DNA from: Paracoccus saliphilus
Lineage (GTDB): Bacteria > Pseudomonadota > Alphaproteobacteria > Rhodobacterales > Rhodobacteraceae
Length of the DNA stretch: 64,000 bases
Direction of reading: 5' to 3'
Assembly: GCA_003255745.1 (NCBI GenBank)
Contig: QKYL01000005.1
Span: 1 to 64,000, forward strand
A model generated the notes under the pieces. The model made no database searches, was not told where the DNA came from, and saw only the letters and a program-made list of their open reading frames with translations. The position numbers were made by a program, and so were the translations under genes. How positions within the stretch are numbered: the stretch's first letter is position 1; each line of letters starts with the position of its first letter. Of the stretch, positions 54,279-63,356 are shown piece by piece.

Positions 54279-55775
54279 TCATTTCTTTCCGAACATTCCG
54301 CCAAGCCCGCCCGGAAGGCCGGCCTTGCCCAGCTGGCCGCCCAGACCGCGGGGGTCCTGCAGCAGCTTTTGCGCCTCGGCCATCTTGGCGGGGTCGAGGG
54401 TTTCCATGTCGGGCAGGCCGCCGCCCTTGCCGGTCATCGCGCGCATGGCCTGCTTCATCAGCCCGCCCTTGCCCATCTTGCCCAGCTTTTTCATCGTGTC
54501 GGCCATCTGCTTTTGCATCTTCAGCAGCTTGTTCAGGTCCGACACGTCAAGGCCCGCGCCGGCCGCGATCCGTTTTTTCCGGCTGGCCTGCAGCAGGTCC
54601 GGGTTCGCCCGTTCCTTTTTCGTCATCGAGTTGATCAGCGCGATCTGGTGGCGCACGACGCGGTCGTCATAGCCGGCGGTTTCCGCCTGCTTGGCCATCT
54701 TGGCCATGCCGGGCATCATCGACATGACCGACTGCATGCCGCCCATCTTCTGCATCTGCTCCAGCTGGCCGCGCAGGTCGTTCATGTTGAACAGACCCTT
54801 CTGGAAGCGCTTCATCATGCGCTCGGCCTGCTCGACCTCCAGAACCTGCTGGGCCTTTTCGACCAGGGCCACAATGTCGCCCATGCCCAGGATGCGGCCC
54901 GCGACGCGCTGCGCGTCAAAGGCCTCCAGCGCGTCCATCTTTTCGCCCAGACCCACAAAGCGGATCGGCTTGCCGGTGATGGCGCGCATCGACAGGGCCG
55001 CACCGCCGCGCCCGTCGCCGTCCATGCGGGTCAGCACGACGCCGCTGACGCCGACCTTGGCGTCAAAGTCGGTCGCGACGTTCACCGCGTCCTGGCCGGT
55101 CAGGCCGTCGACGACCAGCAGCGTTTCCCGCGGGTTCGCAATGTCACGGACCTGTTGGACCTGGGTCATCAGCGCTTCGTCGATATGCAGCCGGCCGGCA
55201 GTGTCCAGCATGACGACGTCATAGCCGCCAAGCGACGCCTGCGTCTTGGCGCGCTGCGCGATCTGCACGGCGGTCTGGCCCATCACGATGGGCAGCGTGT
55301 CGACGCCGATCTGCTGGCCCAAGATCGCCAGCTGCTCCATCGCGGCCGGACGGTTCGTGTCCAAGGACGCCATCAGGACGCGCTTTTTCTCGCGGTCCTT
55401 GAGGCGCAGGGCCAGTTTCGCGGTGGTGGTGGTCTTGCCCGAACCCTGCAGGCCGACCATCAGGATGGCGGCGGGCGGGTTGTCGATGCGCAGCGCCTCG
55501 GGCGCGTCATCGCCCTGCAGCACCTTGATCAGTTCGTCATGGACGATCTTGACGACCTGCTGGCCGGGACTGACCGATTTCGTCACCGCCGCGCCCGTAG
55601 CCTTCTGCGTGACCGACTTGACGAAGTTGCGTGCCACCTGCAGCGAGACGTCGGCCTCCAGCAGGGCGACACGCACCTCGCGCATGGCGGCGGCGACGTC
55701 ATCCTCGGTCAGCGCACCCTGCTTGGTCAGCCGGTCGAAGACGCCGCCCAAGCGGTCGGAAAGGTTCTCGAACAT
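54279..55775 (-). CDS. ffh: Signal recognition particle protein Ffh
   Basis: GTPase of the SRP that escorts inner-membrane proteins to FtsY/SecYEG. 498 residues: N domain (MFENLSDRLGGVFDRLTKQG), G domain with GLQGSGKTTTTAKLAL, DTNRPAAMEQLAILG, VVMLDTAGRLHIDE and TRMDGDGRGGAALS, and the Met-rich M domain (MKRFQKGLFNMNDL, QMQKMGGMQSVMSMMPGM) ending in GGMFGKK. The ATG at 55775 has AGGAGG upstream; the in-frame extension to 55823 is rejected. Confidence 0.97.
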   Translation of the reverse strand: MFENLSDRLGGVFDRLTKQGALTEDDVAAAMREVRVALLEADVSLQVARNFVKSVTQKATGAAVTKSVSPGQQVVKIVHDELIKVLQGDDAPEALRIDNPPAAILMVGLQGSGKTTTTAKLALRLKDREKKRVLMASLDTNRPAAMEQLAILGQQIGVDTLPIVMGQTAVQIAQRAKTQASLGGYDVVMLDTAGRLHIDEALMTQVQQVRDIANPRETLLVVDGLTGQDAVNVATDFDAKVGVSGVVLTRMDGDGRGGAALSMRAITGKPIRFVGLGEKMDALEAFDAQRVAGRILGMGDIVALVEKAQQVLEVEQAERMMKRFQKGLFNMNDLRGQLEQMQKMGGMQSVMSMMPGMAKMAKQAETAGYDDRVVRHQIALINSMTKKERANPDLLQASRKKRIAAGAGLDVSDLNKLLKMQKQMADTMKKLGKMGKGGLMKQAMRAMTGKGGGLPDMETLDPAKMAEAQKLLQDPRGLGGQLGKAGLPGGLGGMFGKK

Positions 55776-55931
55776 GGCCGGGCCTCCTATGGCTCCAAAT
55801 CGGTTTTGCCCCCGTGGGCGCAACGCGCTGACGGGGGGCGATCCCCGCGCATGGCAGGGACCGGAAGACGGGGCTTCCGGGAATTGGAACCGTCCTTACG
55901 CAAAAACCGGACCCGAGTCAACGCGGCCGGA
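55776..55931. other. Gap between ffh and the TonB-domain gene
   Basis: 156 bases on the minus strand preceding ffh. A GTTTTGCCC/GGGCG-type GC palindrome near 55800-55815 and an AGGAGGCC ribosome binding site before ffh are seen; no further gene or structured element was recognised. Confidence 0.4.
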
Positions 55932-56354
55932 TCACGACACCTGCGCGCCGATCGGCAGCTGCATCTGGATGTTCTGGGGCGGCATGTCCGGGCTGAAGGG
56001 CGGCACCTGGCGGACCTGCGACAAGGCGCGAAGCGCGGCCGCATCCAGCGAGGGCCGGCCCGAGGTTTCCCTGACGCTGAGATCCTCAACGAACCCGTCG
56101 GGGGCGATCTCGACCATGATCTCCATGGCGACAGCGCCCGGAATGCTGAACAGCTGGATCAGAGGATCGTCCGACTCCAGCGCCTGAAGGAAGGTGTGTG
56201 CACAGGCGGCCAGCCAAGCCTCGCGGTTCGGGATCTGCAGGGCGGCGACAACCGGGTGCGGCCCGGGCTGGGCCTGCGGGGCCGAGGCGGGGAAAAATGC
56301 CGCCATCCCGGTCAGGACGGCGGCGGCAATCGTTAAGCACTTGCACATGATCAC
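55932..56354 (-). CDS. TonB C-terminal domain-containing secreted protein
   Basis: About 140 residues. A signal peptide (LTIAAAVLTGMAAFFPASA, cleavage near PQAQ) is followed by a domain with AMEIMVEIAPDGFVEDLSVR, ETSGRPSLDAAALRALSQVR and VPPFSPDMPPQNIQMQLPIG, the usual TonB/TolA C-terminal pattern. Unlike TonB it lacks a cytoplasmic anchor and Pro-rich linker; it would sit free or weakly bound in the periplasm. The start may be a GTG at 56354 (GGACATT upstream) or an ATG at 56348. Its partner is unknown. Confidence 0.78.
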   Translation of the reverse strand: MIMCKCLTIAAAVLTGMAAFFPASAPQAQPGPHPVVAALQIPNREAWLAACAHTFLQALESDDPLIQLFSIPGAVAMEIMVEIAPDGFVEDLSVRETSGRPSLDAAALRALSQVRQVPPFSPDMPPQNIQMQLPIGAQVS

Positions 56355-56426
56355 AATGTCCTGATGTCCATTGCGCCATTATGACAGGCGCGCCTTTGGA
56401 TCTGCCGTTGGCGCGCAGGCATAGGA

Positions 56427-57014
56427 TCAGGCAGCTATCTTGTCCAGCGCCTCGTGGGCGCGGGCCATTCCGGCATCGCGGTCAAAGGCCAGGCCATCCG
56501 CAGGAATAAAGGTCACATCGGTGATCCCCAGGAAGCCCAGCATGTGGCGCAGGTAGCCCGACGCGTGGTCCAGATCCGACCCGAAGGGCGTGCCCGCAGC
56601 AGTATAGGCGACAAAGGCACGCTTGTTCTTCAGCAGGCCCTCGGGACCAGCTTCGGTATAGCGGAAGCTGACGCCGGCGCGGGCGATCTGGTCCAGCCAG
56701 TTCTTGAGTTGCGCGGGAATGGCAAAGTTGTAGACCGGCAGGCCGATCACCAGCACATCGGCCGCCTGAACCTGCGCCAGCAGTGCATCCGAGGTATCGA
56801 TGCGGGATTGCTGTTCGGCAGTGGGATCATCGGTGCCAACGCGGACCGCCTGGAACCAGGTCGTGTCGATGGCAGGCACGCCGGCGTTCAGGTCGCGATA
56901 GGTAACCTGGGCCTGAGGGTCTGCCTGCTGCAGCCGGGCCACGATATCGGCGGTCAGCCGGCGCGATACCGAGGCATCGCCGGTGATGGCACTGTCAAGA
57001 TGGAGGATGTTCAT
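56427..57014 (-). CDS. azoR: FMN-dependent NADH-azoreductase
   Basis: 195-residue flavodoxin-fold quinone/azo reductase. MNILHLDSAITGDASVSRRL at the N-terminus, GLPVYNFAIPAQLKNWLDQI and FVAYTAAGTPFGSDLDHASG match AzoR, with FMN bound between them. It likely reduces quinones to avoid one-electron chemistry. The ATG at 57014 has GGAGT just upstream. It is divergent from a LysR gene, suggesting that this regulator controls it. The longer opening to 57278 overlaps that gene and is rejected. Confidence 0.9.
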   Translation of the reverse strand: MNILHLDSAITGDASVSRRLTADIVARLQQADPQAQVTYRDLNAGVPAIDTTWFQAVRVGTDDPTAEQQSRIDTSDALLAQVQAADVLVIGLPVYNFAIPAQLKNWLDQIARAGVSFRYTEAGPEGLLKNKRAFVAYTAAGTPFGSDLDHASGYLRHMLGFLGITDVTFIPADGLAFDRDAGMARAHEALDKIAA

Positions 57015-57034
57015 GCGGGACTCCGGTCGGACAA

Positions 57035-57049
57035 TTCTGCGTTGCAGCA
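57035..57049. promoter_or_regulatory. Candidate LysR operator between azoR and its regulator
   Basis: TTCTGCGTTGCAGCA in the 102-bp divergent gap fits the LysR T-N11-A pattern, with CTGC-N3-GCAG as its core. It is 20 to 35 bases upstream of azoR. Function is inferred from position only. The core is also the PhaR-like form seen upstream of ccr. Confidence 0.3.
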
Positions 57050-57116
57050 TAAGTAGGGCTATGCACAGCCGAACGAAACGCCGATAATCGCGCAGGGTTT
57101 GTGCGGGGATGCACAC

Positions 57117-57965
57117 ATGCAGGTCGAAAGTTGGGATGATATCCGCGTGGCCATGACGGTTGCGCGGACAGGAACCGTCAGCGGGGCGGCGGCAACCCTG
57201 GGGGTGCACCACGCCACGGTGATCCGGCGCATCGACGCGTTGGAAACCAGCTTGAAGGCCCGGCTGTTCCAGCGCCACACCCGCGGCTATGCCCTGACCG
57301 AGGCGGGGCGCGCGCTGCTGAATGCGGCGACGGCGGCGGACGAACGCTTTTCGCAGATGGCCGCGCAGATCGCCGGGGCGGGCGACCGGATCGAGGGCGA
57401 CCTGATCATCACCTCGCTGCCAGAGTTAAGCGACCTTGTGATGCCGCGGCTGGTCCGGTTGATGAAACGCCATCCGGGGCTGCGCCTGACCTATCTGACC
57501 GACGTGCGCCTGTTCCGTCTGGACGCGGGAGAGGCCCATGTCGCGATCCGCGCCGGCGCGCAGCCGACCGAGGCGGATTACGTGGTCCGTGAGATGGGCT
57601 GCGCGCAGCATGTGCTTTACGCTGCGCCCGGCTATGTCGAACGCCACGGGCCGGTCGACGACCCGCGCGGGCACCGGTTTGCGCTGCCTGGCCCGGAGGG
57701 GCGGGGGGCGCCCTTTATGCAATGGTTGCAGGATCGGATCACGCCCGAGAACATCGCCCTGATCTCGAACGAACCGATCGCGCGCGAGGCTGTGATCCGG
57801 GCGGGCCTGGCTGTGGGTCCGCTGCCCATCGGGCGGGCGGAGGGGCTGGTTTCGGCGCTGAGCATGCCGGAATGGGATTCGCAGCTGTGGCTGGTAACCC
57901 ATGTGGACCTGCACCGCACCCCCAAGGTCCAGGCGGCCCTGTCGGCCCTGCGCGCCGAAGGCTGA
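57117..57965 (+). CDS. LysR-family transcriptional regulator
   Basis: 282 residues. N-terminal winged helix: MQVESWDDIRVAMTVARTGT, SGAAATLGVHHATVIRRIDA, ALETSLKARLFQRHTRGYAL; the effector domain starts near IEGDLIITSLPELSDLV. Divergent orientation from azoR suggests it is its regulator, perhaps responding to quinones or electrophiles. GGGGATGCACAC precedes the ATG at 57117; the TTG at 57099 is an alternative. Effector unknown. Confidence 0.9.
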   Translation: MQVESWDDIRVAMTVARTGTVSGAAATLGVHHATVIRRIDALETSLKARLFQRHTRGYALTEAGRALLNAATAADERFSQMAAQIAGAGDRIEGDLIITSLPELSDLVMPRLVRLMKRHPGLRLTYLTDVRLFRLDAGEAHVAIRAGAQPTEADYVVREMGCAQHVLYAAPGYVERHGPVDDPRGHRFALPGPEGRGAPFMQWLQDRITPENIALISNEPIAREAVIRAGLAVGPLPIGRAEGLVSALSMPEWDSQLWLVTHVDLHRTPKVQAALSALRAEG

Positions 57966-58099
57966 TCCGCACGCGGCCCCTTTCGTCGGCGAGCGTTCCG
58001 GTGCAGGTTGGGGCCAGAGGAGACCTGCATGGCGTGCAAACTCTTTTTCCAGCCTTTTTCGGCGCCCGTGCCGCCTGTCGCCCCCTGCACGGCGGCGGC

Positions 58100-59041
58100 A
58101 TGATGCGCCCGGTCGCAATGCCCGGCCCCCTGATCCGCACGCGGATGACCGCGGGCGATTGGGCGCAGCTGGGGCTGCTGTCGCTGATCTGGGGCGGGTC
58201 GTTCTTCCTCATCGGCGTCAGCGTCGGACATCTGCCGGTCCTGTGGATCGTGGCCATCCGGGTGGCGGTGGCGGCCGTGGTGCTGTGGGCTATCGTGGCG
58301 GCGGCCGGGCGCGCGGCGCCGCGCGAGCCCGGCCTGTGGGGCGCCTTTCTGGTGATGGGGGTGCTGAACAACGTTATTCCTTTCGGGTTGATCGTCTGGG
58401 CTCAGACCTCGATCCCATCAGGGCTGGCCTCGATCCTGAATGCCACCACGCCGCTGTTCACCGTCCTGGTCTCGACCCTGGTGCTGGCGGATGAGCGCGC
58501 GGGGCTTGGGCGGCTGCTGGGCGTTGCGGTGGGCTTGGGCGGGGTGGCGGTGATGATCGGCGTGGACGAGCTGGCGGGCCAGGGCCACGGGGTGGCGCCG
58601 CAGCTGGCGATGCTGGGCGCGGCGGTCAGCTATGCCTGCGCCGCGGCCTATGGCCGTCGCTTTCGCGCGCGGGGCGTCGATCCGGTGGTCACGGCCGCGG
58701 GCATGGTCACCGGTTCCAGCCTGGTGCTGCTGCCGCTGGCGCTGGCGGTCCACGGGCTGCCGCCTGCGGATGTGCCGGGGCATGTCTGGGCCGCCGTGGG
58801 CGTGCTGGGGTTTCTCTGCACCGGGATCGCCTATGTGCTGTTTTTCCGTATTCTGGCACGGGCGGGGGCGACGAACATTTCGCTGGTGACTTTCCTGGTT
58901 CCCGTTTCGGCCATCCTTCTGGGCTGGCTGTTTCTGGACGAAAGCCTGGGCCCGATGCAGGTCTTGGGCATGGCGGTGATCGGTTTGGGACTAGCGATGA
59001 TCGACGGCCGCCTGGTCGGGCGGCAGGCCCCGCCCGGATAA
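58100..59041 (+). CDS. DMT-superfamily (EamA) transporter
   Basis: 313 residues with two EamA repeats and about ten helices. LGLLSLIWGGSFFLIGVSVG at the start and GVLNNVIPFGLIVWAQTSIP are typical of the first repeat; LGFLCTGIAYVLFFRILARA and TFLVPVSAILLGWLFLDESL of the second. Members export amino acids or metabolites; the substrate is unknown. The start could be ATG 58100, 58103 or the MTAGDW start at 58145, since no strong ribosome binding site marks one. It follows the LysR gene after 134 bp and is probably separate. Confidence 0.88.
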   Translation: MMRPVAMPGPLIRTRMTAGDWAQLGLLSLIWGGSFFLIGVSVGHLPVLWIVAIRVAVAAVVLWAIVAAAGRAAPREPGLWGAFLVMGVLNNVIPFGLIVWAQTSIPSGLASILNATTPLFTVLVSTLVLADERAGLGRLLGVAVGLGGVAVMIGVDELAGQGHGVAPQLAMLGAAVSYACAAAYGRRFRARGVDPVVTAAGMVTGSSLVLLPLALAVHGLPPADVPGHVWAAVGVLGFLCTGIAYVLFFRILARAGATNISLVTFLVPVSAILLGWLFLDESLGPMQVLGMAVIGLGLAMIDGRLVGRQAPPG

Positions 59042-59148
59042 CGGCGTGGTGCGGGGGCGACACCCGCCGGGGCGAAGTGCCCGCCCGACTTTCTTTCGTG
59101 GCAGGCGCTGGTTAGGGTCGCGCAAGGGACAGGAAAAAGAGGCGGCCC

Positions 59149-59919
59149 GTGGCGCATATCATCGTGGTGGGGAACGAAAAGGGCGGGTCTGGAAAATCCA
59201 CCACCTCGATGCATGTGACGACGGCGCTGGCCCGGATGGGGCACCGCGTCGGGGGCCTGGACCTGGATGTGCGGCAGCGCAGCTTTGGCCGCTATCTGGA
59301 GAACCGCGCTGCCTTTTGCGCGCGCGAAGGGATCGACCTGCCCATGCCGGTGATGGGGCAGCTGGGCGAGGGGGGCGACCCGCTGACGCCCGCGCTGGAG
59401 GACCTGGAGCGGCGCTGCGACTTCATCCTGCTGGATTGTCCAGGATCCCATACGCGGCTGAGCCAGATGGCCCATGCGCTGGCCGACACGCTGATCACGC
59501 CCTTGAACGACAGCTTCGTCGATTTCGACCTGCTGGCGCGCATGTCGCCCGAGGGCGAGGTGCTGGGCCCGTCGATCTATGCCGAGATGGTCTGGAGCGC
59601 GCGGCAGATGCGGGCGCAGGCAGGGGCCGGGCCGATCGACTGGCTGGTGCTGCGCAACCGCCTGGGCACCCAGCAGATGCACAACAAACGCAAGGTCGGC
59701 GGGGCGCTGGCCGCGCTGTCCAAACGCATCGGGTTCCGCGTGGCGCCCGGCTTTTCGGAACGGGTCATCTTTCGCGAGCTGTTTCCGCGCGGCTTGACCC
59801 TGCTGGACCTGAAGGACGTGGGGACCGAGGCGCTGAGCATGTCCCATATCGCCGCGCGTCAAGAGCTGCGCGAGCTGATCACCGAGCTGAACCTGCCGGG
59901 GGTTGCCGTCACGTTCTGA
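59149..59919 (+). CDS. mipZ: Division plane positioning ATPase MipZ
   Basis: 256 residues, ParA/MinD-type ATPase that forms a polar gradient inhibiting FtsZ and so places the division septum in alphaproteobacteria lacking MinCDE. The deviant Walker A KGGSGKST at 11-18 follows IIVVGNEKGG; the rest matches with GLDLDVRQRSFGRYLENR, DFILLDCPGSHTRLSQM and ADTLITPLNDSFVDFDLL. It has a GTG start at 59149 after AAAGAGG. No parB is seen in the window. The gene stands alone. Confidence 0.94.
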   Translation: MAHIIVVGNEKGGSGKSTTSMHVTTALARMGHRVGGLDLDVRQRSFGRYLENRAAFCAREGIDLPMPVMGQLGEGGDPLTPALEDLERRCDFILLDCPGSHTRLSQMAHALADTLITPLNDSFVDFDLLARMSPEGEVLGPSIYAEMVWSARQMRAQAGAGPIDWLVLRNRLGTQQMHNKRKVGGALAALSKRIGFRVAPGFSERVIFRELFPRGLTLLDLKDVGTEALSMSHIAARQELRELITELNLPGVAVTF

Positions 59920-59983
59920 TCGGAACCGCAGGGCGGTGGCCTGCATTGCCTGCGGGACGATCGCAATGCGAAAGGAGATCAAC

Positions 59984-60502
59984 ATGGCCAAGATCCTGAT
60001 CATGGCAAGCGACGGGTTCGAGCAGTCCGAACTGTTCACCCCGCTGGAGAAACTGAAGGCGTCGAGTCACGATGTGCATATCGCGGCCCCGAAGGCCGGG
60101 ACCATCAAGGCCTGGGACAAGGACGACTGGGGCAAGACGGTCGAGGCCGACCTGGCCATCGCCGACCAGTCGCCCGAGGGTTTCGACGCGCTGGTCCTGC
60201 CGGGCGGCGTCATCAACCCTGACAACCTGCGGGTGGACGACAAGGCGGTGGCCCTGATCAAGGCCTTTGCCGATGCCGGAAAGCCCATCGCCGCGATCTG
60301 CCACGCCCCTTGGCTGCTGGTCGAGGCGGGCTTGGTGGCAGGCCGCAGGATGACCAGCTTCAAATCGATCCGCAGCGACATCCGCAATGCGGGGGCCGAG
60401 GTGGTCGATCAGGCCGTGGTCGAGGACCGGGGCGTGATCACCAGCCGCAATCCCGACGACCTGGATGATTTCGTGGCGGCGATCGAGAAGGCCGTCGCCT
60501 GA
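59984..60502 (+). CDS. DJ-1/PfpI-family protein (type 1 glutamine amidotransferase fold)
   Basis: 172 residues. MASDGFEQSELFTPLEKLK and the nucleophile elbow AAICHAPWLLVEAGLVAGR place it in the PfpI/YhbO-type subgroup, with Cys in AICHAPW and the catalytic-site Glu/His pattern. Members act as deglycases or stress-related hydrolases; the specific activity is disputed. A very good site (AAAGGAG) precedes the ATG at 59984, indicating strong translation. It converges with pdhC over a 14-bp stem hairpin. Confidence 0.92.
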   Translation: MAKILIMASDGFEQSELFTPLEKLKASSHDVHIAAPKAGTIKAWDKDDWGKTVEADLAIADQSPEGFDALVLPGGVINPDNLRVDDKAVALIKAFADAGKPIAAICHAPWLLVEAGLVAGRRMTSFKSIRSDIRNAGAEVVDQAVVEDRGVITSRNPDDLDDFVAAIEKAVA

Positions 60503-60528
60503 ACCGGCGGCGGATGCCGGACATGAAA

Positions 60529-60561
60529 GGGGCGGCGGAACCTTGGTGGTTCCGCCGCCCC
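60529..60561. terminator. Bidirectional hairpin between the PfpI gene and pdhC
   Basis: Perfect 14-bp stem GGGGCGGCGGAACC / GGTTCCGCCGCCCC with a TTGGT loop (60529-60542, 60548-60561), between convergent genes. The right side lacks a T tract but the stem is very stable. Confidence 0.75.
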
Positions 60562-60581
60562 ATGTCGTTTCGCGGGCCTTG

Positions 60582-61943
60582 TCAGGCCAGCATGCCCATC
60601 GGGTTTTCCAGATGGGCGACGATCGCCTCCAGGAGTTGCGCGCCAAGCGCCCCATCAATGACGCGGTGATCGACCGAGAGGGTCATCGACATCACGTTGC
60701 GCACCACGACCTCGCCCTTTTCGACAACCGGGGTGGGGATGCCCGCGCCCACGGCCAGGATCGCGCCATGCGGCGGGTTGATAACGGCGTCGAAGTTCTC
60801 GATCCCGAACATGCCCAGGTTGCTGATCGCGAAGCTGCCGCCCTGATATTCATGCGGGGCCAGCTTTTTCGATTTCGCGCGCGCAGCCAAATCCTTCATC
60901 TGCGCCGACAGCGCCGACAGGGTCTTCTGGTGGGCGTCTTTAAGCACCGGCGTGAACAGCCCGCCCTCAATCGCGACGGCCACGGCCACGTCGGACGGCT
61001 TGAGCTTCAGGATTCGGTCCCCGGCCCAGACCGCGTTCGCGTCCGGCACCTGCTGGAGCGCCAGCGCGCTGGCCTTGATGATGAAGTCGTTGACCGACAG
61101 CTTGACGCCCCGGCCTTCCAGCTGCTTGTTCAGCGTCCCGCGGAACTCCATCAGCGCGTCCAGCTTGGCCGAGCGGCGCAGGTAGAAATGCGGGATGGTC
61201 TGCTTGGCTTCCGACAGGCGCGCGGCGATGGTGCGGCGCATGCCGTCCAGCTGCACCTCCTCGGTTTCGCGGTCGGCGAACATCTTGAGGACGGCCTCGG
61301 TCGACAGGCCCTTGGGCGCCTGCGGTGCCGCGGGTTCCTTGGCGGCGACGGCATGGGTGACGGGCGCCTTGTCCGTGCCCGTGTCGGCGGCCTTGGCCGG
61401 GGCGGCGCCGGGCTGGGCGTTCTCGACATCCGCCTTGACGATCCGGCCGCGCGGGCCAGAACCCTTCAACTGCGACAGGTCCAGGCCCTTGTCGGCGGCG
61501 ATGCGCCGGGCCAGCGGCGAGGCGAAGACGCGCCCGCCCTTGTCGCCCGCCGGACTAGCGGAGGCCGGGGCCTCGTCGCCCGCGACGGGGGCGCCGATGG
61601 GGCCGCCATAGCCCTTTTCGGCCGGCTCGGGTTCCTGGCTGGCCTTGGCATCGGTCTGGGGTGCGGGCGCGGGCGCGGCCTCGGCGGCCGAAGCATCCTC
61701 GCCCTCTTCCAGCAGCACGGCGATGGGGGTGTTGACCTTGACCCCCGCGCTGCCCTCGCTGACCAGGATCTTGCCGATCCGCCCTTCGTCCACGGCCTCG
61801 AATTCCATCGTGGCCTTGTCGGTCTCGATCTCGGCGATCACGTCGCCGGATTTCACCTCGTCACCCTCTTTCACCAGCCACTTGGCCAGCGTGCCTTCCT
61901 CCATCGTGGGGGACAGCGCGGGCATCAGGATTTCCGTGGGCAT
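60582..61943 (-). CDS. pdhC: Pyruvate dehydrogenase E2 (dihydrolipoamide acetyltransferase)
   Basis: Core of the pyruvate dehydrogenase complex that transfers acetyl groups to CoA. 453 residues: one lipoyl domain at the N-terminus with lipoyl-lysine in [12 protein letters not shown] (residue ~43), an Ala/Pro-rich linker, the E1/E3-binding domain ([20 protein letters not shown]), another linker, and the catalytic domain with [19 protein letters not shown] near the end. It follows pdhB by 13 bases. Its lipoyl domain is almost the same as that of PdhB. Confidence 0.96.
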   Translation of the reverse strand: MPTEILMPALSPTMEEGTLAKWLVKEGDEVKSGDVIAEIETDKATMEFEAVDEGRIGKILVSEGSAGVKVNTPIAVLLEEGEDASAAEAAPAPAPQTDAKASQEPEPAEKGYGGPIGAPVAGDEAPASASPAGDKGGRVFASPLARRIAADKGLDLSQLKGSGPRGRIVKADVENAQPGAAPAKAADTGTDKAPVTHAVAAKEPAAPQAPKGLSTEAVLKMFADRETEEVQLDGMRRTIAARLSEAKQTIPHFYLRRSAKLDALMEFRGTLNKQLEGRGVKLSVNDFIIKASALALQQVPDANAVWAGDRILKLKPSDVAVAVAIEGGLFTPVLKDAHQKTLSALSAQMKDLAARAKSKKLAPHEYQGGSFAISNLGMFGIENFDAVINPPHGAILAVGAGIPTPVVEKGEVVVRNVMSMTLSVDHRVIDGALGAQLLEAIVAHLENPMGMLA

Positions 61944-61956
61944 CGCGGTGCCTCCC

Positions 61957-63342
61957 TTACTTGTAGGTGACTTTTTTGACCGCCTCGACGACCTCGGCGG
62001 GCGTGATCAGCGCGTGCTTTTCAAGATTGGCGGCATAGGGCATGGGCACGTCCTTGCCGGTGCAGTTGATGACCGGTGCGTCCAGATAGTCGAACGCGTT
62101 CTCCATCACATAGGCCGAGATGTGGTTGCCGATCGCGCCGACCGGGAAGCCCTCCTCAACCGTGACAAGGCGGTTGGTTTTTTTCACCGATTCGATGATC
62201 GTGCCATAGTCCAGCGGGCGCAGGGTGCGCAGGTCGATCACCTCGGCCTCGATGCCTTCGGCGGCCAGCTTGTCGGCCGCCTCCAGCGCATGGGCCATAC
62301 CAATCCCAAAGCTGACAATGGTCACGTCGCCGCCCTGGCGCGCGATGCGGGCCTTGCCAAAGGGAACAGTGAAGTCGGGCAGGTCCGGCACCTCGAAGCT
62401 GCGACCGTAAAGGATCTCGTTTTCCAGGAAGATCACCGGGTTCGGGTCGCGGATCGCCTGCTTGAGGAGGCCCTTGGCGTCGGCCGCGCTGTAGGGGATC
62501 ACGACTTTCAGGCCGGGAATGGCCGCATACCAGGCGGAATAATCCTGGCTGTGCTGCGCGCCCACGCGGGCGGCGGCGCCATTCGGACCGCGGAAAACGA
62601 TCGGACAGCCCATCTGGCCCCCCGACATGTAAAGCGTCTTGGCGGCCGAGTTTATGATGTGGTCGATCGCCTGCATGGCAAAGTTGAAGGTCATGAACTC
62701 GACGATCGGGCGCAGGCCGGCCAGCGCCGCGCCGGTGCCGATGCCGGCAAAGCCGATTTCGCTGATGGGCGTGTCCACGACGCGGCGGGGGCCGAACTTG
62801 TCCAGCAGGCCCTGGCTGATCTTGTAGGCGCCCTGATATTCGCCGACCTCTTCGCCCATCAGGAAGACGGTCGGGTCACGCTCCATCTCCTCGGCCATGG
62901 CCTCGCGCAGGGCTTCCCGCACGGTCATGGTCTTCATCTTGGTGCCTTCGGGATAGTCGGGGCTGCGGTCAGGCTCGGGCGTCTTGACCTGCTCCACGGC
63001 GGATTCGCCCGGCTGGCCCTTGTCGTCGGGACCTTCCTTGGTCGAAGGCGCGGCGACCTGCGCCGGAACCTTCTCGGCCTGCACGTCGTCGGCGGATTCA
63101 CCCTCTTCGACCAGCACGGCGATGGGGGTGTTCACGGCGACGCCCTGGGTGCCTTCGGCCACCAGGATCTTGCCCATGATCCCCTCGTCGACCGCCTCGA
63201 ATTCCATCGTGGCCTTGTCGGTCTCGATCTCGGCGATGATGTCGCCCGATTTGACCTCGTCGCCCTCTTTCTTGAGCCACTTGGCCAAAGTGCCTTCCTC
63301 CATCGTGGGGGACAGGGCGGGCATCAGGATTTCGGTTGCCAT
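61957..63342 (-). CDS. pdhB: Pyruvate dehydrogenase E1 beta subunit with lipoyl domain
   Basis: 461 residues. An N-terminal lipoyl domain ([20 protein letters not shown]) and an acidic/Pro linker precede the E1 beta body, from about residue 140: [81 protein letters not shown]1 beta fused to a lipoyl domain is typical of alphaproteobacteria. Starting at ATG 63342, it follows pdhA by 14 bases. The lipoyl domain DNA is nearly identical to that of pdhC. Confidence 0.96.
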   Translation of the reverse strand: MATEILMPALSPTMEEGTLAKWLKKEGDEVKSGDIIAEIETDKATMEFEAVDEGIMGKILVAEGTQGVAVNTPIAVLVEEGESADDVQAEKVPAQVAAPSTKEGPDDKGQPGESAVEQVKTPEPDRSPDYPEGTKMKTMTVREALREAMAEEMERDPTVFLMGEEVGEYQGAYKISQGLLDKFGPRRVVDTPISEIGFAGIGTGAALAGLRPIVEFMTFNFAMQAIDHIINSAAKTLYMSGGQMGCPIVFRGPNGAAARVGAQHSQDYSAWYAAIPGLKVVIPYSAADAKGLLKQAIRDPNPVIFLENEILYGRSFEVPDLPDFTVPFGKARIARQGGDVTIVSFGIGMAHALEAADKLAAEGIEAEVIDLRTLRPLDYGTIIESVKKTNRLVTVEEGFPVGAIGNHISAYVMENAFDYLDAPVINCTGKDVPMPYAANLEKHALITPAEVVEAVKKVTYK

Positions 63343-63356
63343 GTTACGTCACCCCC

